Below, in pieces: positions 27,226-32,399 of a stretch of 32,399 bases of DNA. The DNA lies in the IMG/VR virus record IMGVR_UViG_3300027847_000003, positions 1 to 32,399 of that record; one strand, written 5' to 3'. The DNA is from a virus. Positions within the stretch are counted from its first letter, which is position 1, and each line of letters starts with the position of its first letter. The position numbers and the translations under genes were made by a program. The notes beneath the pieces were generated by a model that saw nothing but the letters and a program-made list of their open reading frames with translations, made no database searches and was not told the DNA's origin.

Positions 27226-28005
27226 CTACCTCGTCGGGAAGTATGGGTTACGGCTCACGTCCGACCCAAACGATCCTGGCTCGATAAACCCTCCGGGGCG
27301 GGGGTTGGAGCCACCCCGTGCACCGTCAGGCCGACCGTATTTCCTAAAGTACTCGTCGCGGAGTCTCGCCATGACATCAGGGTCGCCCTTGCTTGCCTGC
27401 TGTAGCCCGCTCCCTAGCCCACCCAAGAGGGCAGACAGCCCGCCCATCGCTCGCTCGCTCCCTGAGGCGTCGAGTAGCCTACGATCAACCGAATCGTTGG
27501 GATCGCGCACGCTCACATCGCGGCGAGTCACGTCGGGTAGTGGGTTCCCGCCCTCCAATCTCGCCAACACTTCCGCGCTCAGCGCTCCCGCGCCGCTGCG
27601 CTCGTTCGCCGTGGCCTCTCTCGGGGCGATGGAATACGTGCTGAGCTGAGGCTGTGCCCCCGGCGACACGGTGCGCTCCGCAGACTGGAGCTTGCGCCAC
27701 GCGTCCTGTCGCCCCGCCCTCCCGTCCTGCTCGCGGCTGAGGCTCTGGCTGTGGAAGTCCCGATCAGCCTGCCCTTCCAGGTTCCCTTGCCCGAGGTCGC
27801 GCATCATCATTTGTTGCGCGAGATCGGACTGGCCCGCGAATTTGTTTCCCCGGTTGCTCGCCTGTGATTGGCTCATGGCCCCCAACCCGGCCCCGGCCGC
27901 CCCAAGCGCCGCAGGCACCCACGACAGCGATGTGCCGCCCGTGAACGGCGCCGCCGCGATGCCGCCGATCCCAGCGATTCCGCCGAGTACTTCTTTCCAC
28001 CCCAT
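27226..28005 (-). CDS. Internal virion-like protein with glycine-rich N-terminus (259 aa)
   Basis: ATG at 28005 is five bases after AGGAGG; a GTG three bases upstream is possible. The N-terminal segment (LGGIAGIGGIAAAPFTGG, then ALGAAGAGLGAMSQ) is hydrophobic and Gly-rich, as in ejection proteins that enter membranes. The rest is polar and probably disordered, rich in Arg, Ser and Gly. No enzyme motif is seen. Confidence 0.7.
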   Translation of the reverse strand: MGWKEVLGGIAGIGGIAAAPFTGGTSLSWVPAALGAAGAGLGAMSQSQASNRGNKFAGQSDLAQQMMMRDLGQGNLEGQADRDFHSQSLSREQDGRAGRQDAWRKLQSAERTVSPGAQPQLSTYSIAPREATANERSGAGALSAEVLARLEGGNPLPDVTRRDVSVRDPNDSVDRRLLDASGSERAMGGLSALLGGLGSGLQQASKGDPDVMARLRDEYFRKYGRPDGARGGSNPRPGGFIEPGSFGSDVSRNPYFPTR

Positions 28006-28014
28006 CACAACCTC

Positions 28015-28989
28015 CTAGATCGTGCCCCAGTTATAGTTCCACTTATTCCGGTCGTTCCACTCGCGTAAAGCCAGCTCCCGCATGAACTGATCGTTGTTCT
28101 GATACAACCCCTGCCGCTGGAGGTCCAGCCCCCCGAAGCCGAGCGCTCCCTGGAGGTCCTGCCCCCGCGCACCGAGACTGATCCCAGCCTCCCCAATGGC
28201 CTGATCCATCATCCCGAGTTGCATCTGGAGGTTCCGCTGCTGATCGCCCGACAACATGCTCCCTTGCATCTGGAGGGCTTGCGCGATCTCATCCCTCCGC
28301 GACTGCAATTCGCGTGACAAGAGTTGCGCCTGAAACCCGCCCACGCCTTGCCCGAGACGCTCTTGGGTCATCCGGCGTTCGCCCTGGATATTCGCCAGCG
28401 CCCCGCCACGCTCCGCGATGGTGTCCAGGTAGTCGTTCCGCGAGCGCGTGCCCTCGTTGCGGTAGGCGTCCACCTGCCCACTGATGATCGGGTCGCTGGC
28501 GTCGATATTCAACCCCTGCTGTGCCCGTTGCTGCAACTGGCCGTAAAAGGCGTTGGATCGCTGGAGCGCTTGCTGTCTCGCGGCCTCCTGCTGGGCCATC
28601 TGCGCCGACATCATCCCGGCGGACCAGTCCGGCATGAGGTTCTGGCCCTGGTTGTTCCACGCCTGCGACGGCGTCCCCTGTGGTCCACTGGGGCCACTGG
28701 GGCCAGACGGTCCAGTCGGCGGAGGACCAGTCGGCGGAGGACCAGTCGGCGGAGGACCAGTCGGCGGAGGAGGATCCGTGGCGTTATTGGCTCGCGCTGT
28801 CACCTCTGTGCCAAGATCAACCCATGACTGGTTGTTCTCGTACACCGAGTCCCGCTCATTCTGGTCTGCCTCACGCCCCAGACGATCGCGGTAGATGCCG
28901 CCTACCGTGGCATCAGAGAGCGCCTTCGGCCCCATGATGTCCCAGTAGTTAACGTCAGACCCGTCCTCGAAATCGTCCCCGTATTCCAT
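28015..28989 (-). CDS. Gln-rich internal virion-like protein with PPPTG and GPS repeats (324 aa)
   Basis: The N-terminal 68 residues include a helical part resembling DUF4214-type segments (YRDRLGREADQNERDSVYEN). A Pro/Gly region of PPPTG units then GPSGPSGPSG follows (about 72-103), and the C-terminal 200 residues form a Gln/Met-rich helical domain (MMSAQMAQQEAARQQALQRS). This composition is common in podovirus internal or ejection proteins. Function is inferred from position. Confidence 0.7.
   Translation of the reverse strand: MEYGDDFEDGSDVNYWDIMGPKALSDATVGGIYRDRLGREADQNERDSVYENNQSWVDLGTEVTARANNATDPPPPTGPPPTGPPPTGPPPTGPSGPSGPSGPQGTPSQAWNNQGQNLMPDWSAGMMSAQMAQQEAARQQALQRSNAFYGQLQQRAQQGLNIDASDPIISGQVDAYRNEGTRSRNDYLDTIAERGGALANIQGERRMTQERLGQGVGGFQAQLLSRELQSRRDEIAQALQMQGSMLSGDQQRNLQMQLGMMDQAIGEAGISLGARGQDLQGALGFGGLDLQRQGLYQNNDQFMRELALREWNDRNKWNYNWGTI
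28712..28771 (-). repeat. Four tandem 15-bp repeats (PPPTG-encoding)
   Basis: Four identical 15-bp units in a row encode repeated PPPTG. The array is in frame and followed by a short GPS repeat. Slippage at this array could change the length of the linker without breaking the frame. Confidence 0.85.
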
Positions 28990-29001
28990 AGCGTGCCCCT
29001 T

Positions 29002-29817
29002 TTAACTCAACACCTGCACGAACCCGATCTCTGACATGAGCGTATTGGCCGCCGCAGCGGTCCCCCACTGGAACGTCGCGTCAATAACCAATGTGCCTGT
29101 CGTGTCGATCGTGGTGAGCGTCCCCGCCACGTCCAATCGCTCAATAGACGAACTCCCGGTAGAGGTTTCGTATTCCCAGTCGATCACTGTCTCGATCGTG
29201 CCCGAGGCTCCCGTGGAGCGGCACGTCATGAGGACCACGCACTCCCATTCCTCAGTGCCCGACAACCCCGCCAACGTAATGGCCCCTGAGTCAATGCAGG
29301 ACGTGGACCCGAGATACGCCTGCACCTCTGCTGTGGGATTCCCCGTGTCCGCAAAGTCCCCGTGGATCTCAATCCTGAGCGTCCGACCCACGATCCAGAA
29401 GTTCGCAGGGAGGGTCAGGCTTCCGACCCCCGTCCCGAACATAGTGGTTTCAGTCGTGGTATTAGCGATGGTCTTATCGGCGGTCTCCACAAACAGCGTG
29501 CGAGTCAGGCCCAACCCCGACCCCGTAATGAGCGCGGCCTGCGCGATCGTGTCCAGCTCCGCGTCCCACGCCTGGACATTGCTTCCAATCGCCACCCCAA
29601 GCGATGCCCTCGCGGCCGGAGCCGTGATAGCACCCGTCCCGCCAGACGCGATCACGACCGGGATAGCGAGACCGTCCCCGCCGGGGTCCACGATCAGCGC
29701 ACCCGTGTTGTCGTGCGCCTTCAGCAGGAACGTATTGAGCCGCTGGTAGTGCTCGTCCAGTTCTTCCCACAGCCCCGGCACCGTCAGCAGGAACTCACGA
29801 TATTTTGTGGCGAACAT
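29002..29817 (-). CDS. Tail fibre / receptor-binding-like protein (271 aa)
   Basis: The N-terminal part (MFATKYREFLLTVPGLWEEL) is helical and may attach to the tail. ASGGTGAITAPAARASLGV (about 58-76) is the common fibre repeat signature. The C-terminal 150 residues are Thr/Gly-rich beta strands suggesting a jelly-roll or spike tip. ATG overlaps the TAA of the nozzle-like gene (TAATG). Confidence 0.75.
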   Translation of the reverse strand: MFATKYREFLLTVPGLWEELDEHYQRLNTFLLKAHDNTGALIVDPGGDGLAIPVVIASGGTGAITAPAARASLGVAIGSNVQAWDAELDTIAQAALITGSGLGLTRTLFVETADKTIANTTTETTMFGTGVGSLTLPANFWIVGRTLRIEIHGDFADTGNPTAEVQAYLGSTSCIDSGAITLAGLSGTEEWECVVLMTCRSTGASGTIETVIDWEYETSTGSSSIERLDVAGTLTTIDTTGTLVIDATFQWGTAAAANTLMSEIGFVQVLS

Positions 29818-31703
29818 TACGCCCCCTGCCCCGACACCCCGAGCACGTCAAACCTATTCAACTGCCACTGCGCCGTCGGGACCGTGATATCCGTGAAGGT
29901 GAACTGGGCGACCGACATCTCCATGCCTTTGAAGTCGTCGAGGGACTTGATCGCCTCCGTCTCACTCCCGGACGCGGTGAACGTCACACTGGAGACAGTG
30001 GCCGTGGTTTCCAACCCGAAGTTCCGCACGCAACTCACATCCACCGCCGCCGCAGTCGTGGCCTTCCCCATGATCGACGCCGCACGAATCCCAAATTGGT
30101 GCATCGTGCTCTTCATGGTGATCGGCTTCGTCGTGACCGTCGCCGTATACGTCACGCCGTTGTCGTCTACGCCAGTCTCACACCGCTGGACATAGCCCAG
30201 CCCCGTCAGACCGATAAAGGGCACTAGCGAAAAGCTCCGCGCCGCGTTGTCTTCAATGTTGTCCGCAAAGAGGCACATCGAGAGCGCCTTGGCAATGTCC
30301 CCCGTCCAGAGGGTCCAGCCCTTTCGCACACCGTCCGCAAAGGGACGAGCCTTGTCCACATGCAACACAAGCCGGGTGTCTGGCGTATTACTTGCCCCGG
30401 TCGCAACGTTCCACATCATCTGCCGCTTCTTCGGGTAATACAGCCCCGACACCGCGACCGCCGTGGCATCCACGTTCAGTCCGGTCCACGTCGTGCGAAG
30501 ATCCTCGCCGCAGCGTTTGATCCCGCCGATCCCCACCCGGCACGGCCCCTGCTCGTCGTCGATAAAGTAGATGCACGGCTGCCCCACCTCATCCACCCCA
30601 GAGAGGACCGACCCGTGCATCGCCCCGACGGCGTCAGTGACTTTCGACGCGTCATACGCCGCATCCGGAGACCCCGAGCGGGTGAGCCGGTAGATCGCGC
30701 TGCGCTTGAAGACCCAGATCGCCCCGAAGATCGGGGCGCTGATGCCCGTAATCGGGCCATGCTCATACGTGTCGAGGTCTAGCGTGGGGTCAGTGTCCGT
30801 GGCATACCGCTCGTCGTTCCCGTCGCCGGTCGCGTTGAACACAGGCGTCCAGCCCACACGCGAGGCTTGGTCGTCGTCTTCCCAACTCCCCGCCCACATC
30901 AGCCGGTCCTCGTCTGTCGTGAGGTAGCGGGCGCTCGGGAGCACGGTGTAGTCCCCCGCGTCTGCGCTCAGTGTGCCACTGGTATAGACCGTGTCCGTGT
31001 CGCTATACGTCGTCGTCCCGACCACGATCCGGCTCATGCGGTAAAACGTGCTGTTGTCGAGGGATAACTCGATCTCCCAGTGCGTCTCACCCTCGCTAAT
31101 CGTCGCGGGTTTCGTCCAGGTAATACTCGACCCCGATCCAGACGGGGCGAAGGTTTTTACCGCCGATGCCTCGCCGCGCCGCGTCACTGTCGATCCGACA
31201 ATATCCACATACCGCACCCGCCCGTAGCGCGTGTCAGACAACGATCCCGATCCCGCGTTCGCCGCCGTGGGTGCCGCCGAGATCCCCATCCCAGACCGGC
31301 GCATCGATGTCCCATCCCAGACGTGCAGCCGATCCACATCAGAATCGTAGGCAAAATGAATCTTCCCGTGTAACGTCACGGCCTGCCAGCGGTATTGCGT
31401 AAGCCCGGTGAGCAGCGGCGTATCGGAGATCGTGATCTCTGACCAGACCGTCGTCTTCCGCCCGAGTTTGGCCGTGGTGGTCCCGGTGACGCCCAGCGCC
31501 CACAGTTCCGCCGCCGTCTCATCCGCCGTGGGCAAATGCCGAAACAGAAACGGCACCCGGTCGCGGTCGCTCAGAAACGACGGGAGCGTGATCGCACTCG
31601 TGCCTAAGCGCCGCTCGCCCAGCATGGAATCGACGTATTCCACGTTTTGCGCGAGCACGCTCTGATCTGTCGGCACACCGATGGCGGGGTCAGTATTATT
31701 CAT
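29817..31703 (-). CDS. Tail nozzle-like structural protein (628 aa)
   Basis: The protein has many beta-type repeats (LHVWDGTSMRRSG, GAIWVFKRSAIYRLTRSG, CIYFIDDEQGPCRVG) such as those of the propeller-like hub/nozzle proteins of podovirus tails. Its size matches this class. Start chosen at ATG 31703 (MNNTDPAIGVPT) rather than TTG at 31709. The ribosome site overlaps the 3' arm of the hairpin at 31712-31752, which could limit translation. Confidence 0.7.
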   Translation of the reverse strand: MNNTDPAIGVPTDQSVLAQNVEYVDSMLGERRLGTSAITLPSFLSDRDRVPFLFRHLPTADETAAELWALGVTGTTTAKLGRKTTVWSEITISDTPLLTGLTQYRWQAVTLHGKIHFAYDSDVDRLHVWDGTSMRRSGMGISAAPTAANAGSGSLSDTRYGRVRYVDIVGSTVTRRGEASAVKTFAPSGSGSSITWTKPATISEGETHWEIELSLDNSTFYRMSRIVVGTTTYSDTDTVYTSGTLSADAGDYTVLPSARYLTTDEDRLMWAGSWEDDDQASRVGWTPVFNATGDGNDERYATDTDPTLDLDTYEHGPITGISAPIFGAIWVFKRSAIYRLTRSGSPDAAYDASKVTDAVGAMHGSVLSGVDEVGQPCIYFIDDEQGPCRVGIGGIKRCGEDLRTTWTGLNVDATAVAVSGLYYPKKRQMMWNVATGASNTPDTRLVLHVDKARPFADGVRKGWTLWTGDIAKALSMCLFADNIEDNAARSFSLVPFIGLTGLGYVQRCETGVDDNGVTYTATVTTKPITMKSTMHQFGIRAASIMGKATTAAAVDVSCVRNFGLETTATVSSVTFTASGSETEAIKSLDDFKGMEMSVAQFTFTDITVPTAQWQLNRFDVLGVSGQGA

Positions 31704-31711
31704 GCTCAACC

Positions 31712-31752
31712 GCCCCGTAGTGACGCGATCGTTAGATCAGCCACTACGGGGC
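31712..31752 (-). promoter_or_regulatory. 11-bp perfect stem-loop before the nozzle-like gene
   Basis: GCCCCGTAGTG and CACTACGGGGC form an 11-bp perfect stem with a 19-base loop that itself contains GATC/GATC. There is no U-run, so it may attenuate, protect mRNA ends, or hide the ribosome site of the next gene. The stop of the 25-codon gene lies within it. Confidence 0.6.
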
Positions 31753-31821
31753 AACTCCTGAGCGGGACTGGAACATGCCATCTCCCTCTGTGTGTAGGGT
31801 GTCAATGACGAGATCGGCCAT
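31744..31821 (-). CDS. Micro-ORF (25 aa)
   Basis: ATG at 31821 abuts the upstream TAG (TAGATG). The peptide begins MADLVIDTLHTEGDGMFQSR and ends inside the stem-loop. It may be a coupling ORF rather than a functional protein. Confidence 0.45.
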   Translation of the reverse strand: MADLVIDTLHTEGDGMFQSRSGVAP

Positions 31822-32133
31822 CTACGCGATCCGATCCGTCCGCTGGGCAATCCGGCGTAAGAACTGGCGCTGCTCGCGTGGCGTCAACGGCTCATCGAGC
31901 GGATCAACTGGCGGTGCCGGTGGTGGGGCCGCGAATCTCCCGGTCGCCGAGTTCCGCGTGTGTCGGATCAGCGACCCGACGCCCTGCCAGTCCGGGTGAT
32001 CCGTGACGTTGATCTGCGTCGGCGGCAGTGGCAACAGGTCGAACTTCTGCCATTCCTCATGCGATGTGCTGCTCTCGACATCCCCAACAACAACACCACT
32101 ATCATTCAGAGTCACATAGTTCCGTGTGTGCAT
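31822..32133 (-). CDS. Hypothetical tail-region protein (103 aa)
   Basis: ATG at 32133 follows an AGGAGAG ribosome site. The N-terminal half is beta-like (YVTLNDSGVVVGDVES); a Pro-rich stretch (APPPAPPVDPLDEPLT) precedes a basic helix (REQRQFLRRIAQRTDR). The context suggests a virion component. No family recognised. Confidence 0.7.
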   Translation of the reverse strand: MHTRNYVTLNDSGVVVGDVESSTSHEEWQKFDLLPLPPTQINVTDHPDWQGVGSLIRHTRNSATGRFAAPPPAPPVDPLDEPLTPREQRQFLRRIAQRTDRIA

Positions 32134-32142
32134 GATTCTCTC

Positions 32143-32399
32143 CTAGTACCATTCTGTAACTTGCCAGTTGATCGTCGCCACGATGGTCCCGATATTCCCG
32201 GCGTCATCACGCGTGGCCCTGACGGCTGTCGTAGACTGAATCGACAAACGTAGTCTATATTTGGTTCCCCAACCGGAATCAGCGATATCTTGCGCTTGAC
32301 CGAGGTAGGCAAGCTGGGTGTTAGCGGTCACCACCGCAGGGCTGAGTGTCGCATCGTTTGTCGCATTCGTGCCCGTGATCGAGCAGGTGCCGCGTTGGA
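32143..32399 (-). CDS. Small virion-type protein, 3' part of the gene crossing the circle junction
   Basis: This is the C-terminal part of the gene that starts at 227, with its stop at 32143-32145. Bases 32273-32399 duplicate 1-127, so only 32143-32272 are unique. An internal GTG gives a 63-codon frame if the window is treated as linear, but the intact 118-residue frame is the real one. Confidence 0.8.
   Translation of the reverse strand, partial: QRGTCSITGTNATNDATLSPAVVTANTQLAYLGQAQDIADSGWGTKYRLRLSIQSTTAVRATRDDAGNIGTIVATINWQVTEWY
32273..32399. repeat. Terminal direct repeat, right copy
   Basis: Identical to bases 1-127. Removing one copy leaves a 32,272-bp circle with the crossing gene intact. 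Confidence 0.95.

Noticed and set aside
31801-31806. TTGACA on the minus strand near 31800
   Set aside because: There is no acceptable -10 at 16-18 bases; the sequence is explained as codons of the micro-ORF.
1-32399. tRNA genes, integrase and attachment sites
   Set aside because: No cloverleaf-like segment, recombinase motif or att-like repeat apart from the terminal overlap was found by eye.

Overview
The window is best read as one complete circularly mapping genome of a tailed phage with a podovirus-type virion. The first and last 127 bases are identical, and one reading frame becomes a complete 118-residue gene only when the ends are joined, so the unit genome is about 32,272 bp. Base composition is high in G+C. 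Nearly every gene lies on the minus strand, packed with ATGA, GTGA, TAATG and TAAATG junctions that imply translational coupling. The host cannot be named. Several strong promoters place the predicted transcript start on or next to the start codon, which suggests a host that translates leaderless mRNA well. I see no integrase, CI-type repressor, tRNA gene, DNA polymerase, primase or replicative helicase.

Reading along the minus strand from about 24.6 kb downwards: (1) lysis genes (small membrane protein, M15 peptidase endolysin, second membrane protein); (2) a recombination block (zinc ribbon, ERF annealase, YqaJ-type exonuclease, SSB-like acidic-tail protein, NinB-like protein); (3) a mosaic of very small genes from 21.3 to 13.3 kb with a DNA methyltransferase, a VRR-NUC nuclease, two HNH nucleases, a GNAT-like protein, a putative cysteine-peptidase fold protein and repeated micro-ORF modules; (4) a probable small terminase gene, then a 675-bp noncoding region with direct repeats, a palindrome and a G-quadruplex motif.

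Next come (5) the packaging and head genes: large terminase, zinc-finger protein, scaffold-like protein, an 858-residue multidomain 'polyvalent' protein, major capsid protein with its own promoter, a decoration-like protein, a Rossmann-like protein and the portal. (6) The tail genes follow: a head-tail adaptor fused to a fibre-like domain, small virion proteins across the circle junction, a large nozzle-like protein and a tail fibre. (7) Four Ala/Gly/Gln-rich proteins resembling internal ejection proteins complete the circle. The only credible plus-strand gene is a 30-codon membrane peptide between the ejection and lysis blocks.

The most unusual features are: a polyvalent protein whose four enzyme-like modules are separated by four nearly identical DNA-level linkers; micro-ORF families (basic CRLNARKPRPRK-type peptides and MPKRKPTPERPI leaders) repeated next to unrelated genes as separate, fused or frame-disrupted copies; a Cys-rich in-frame extension behind an amber stop; and a recurrent TTGACA-N17-TAAGAT-like promoter set, several members apparently giving leaderless transcripts.
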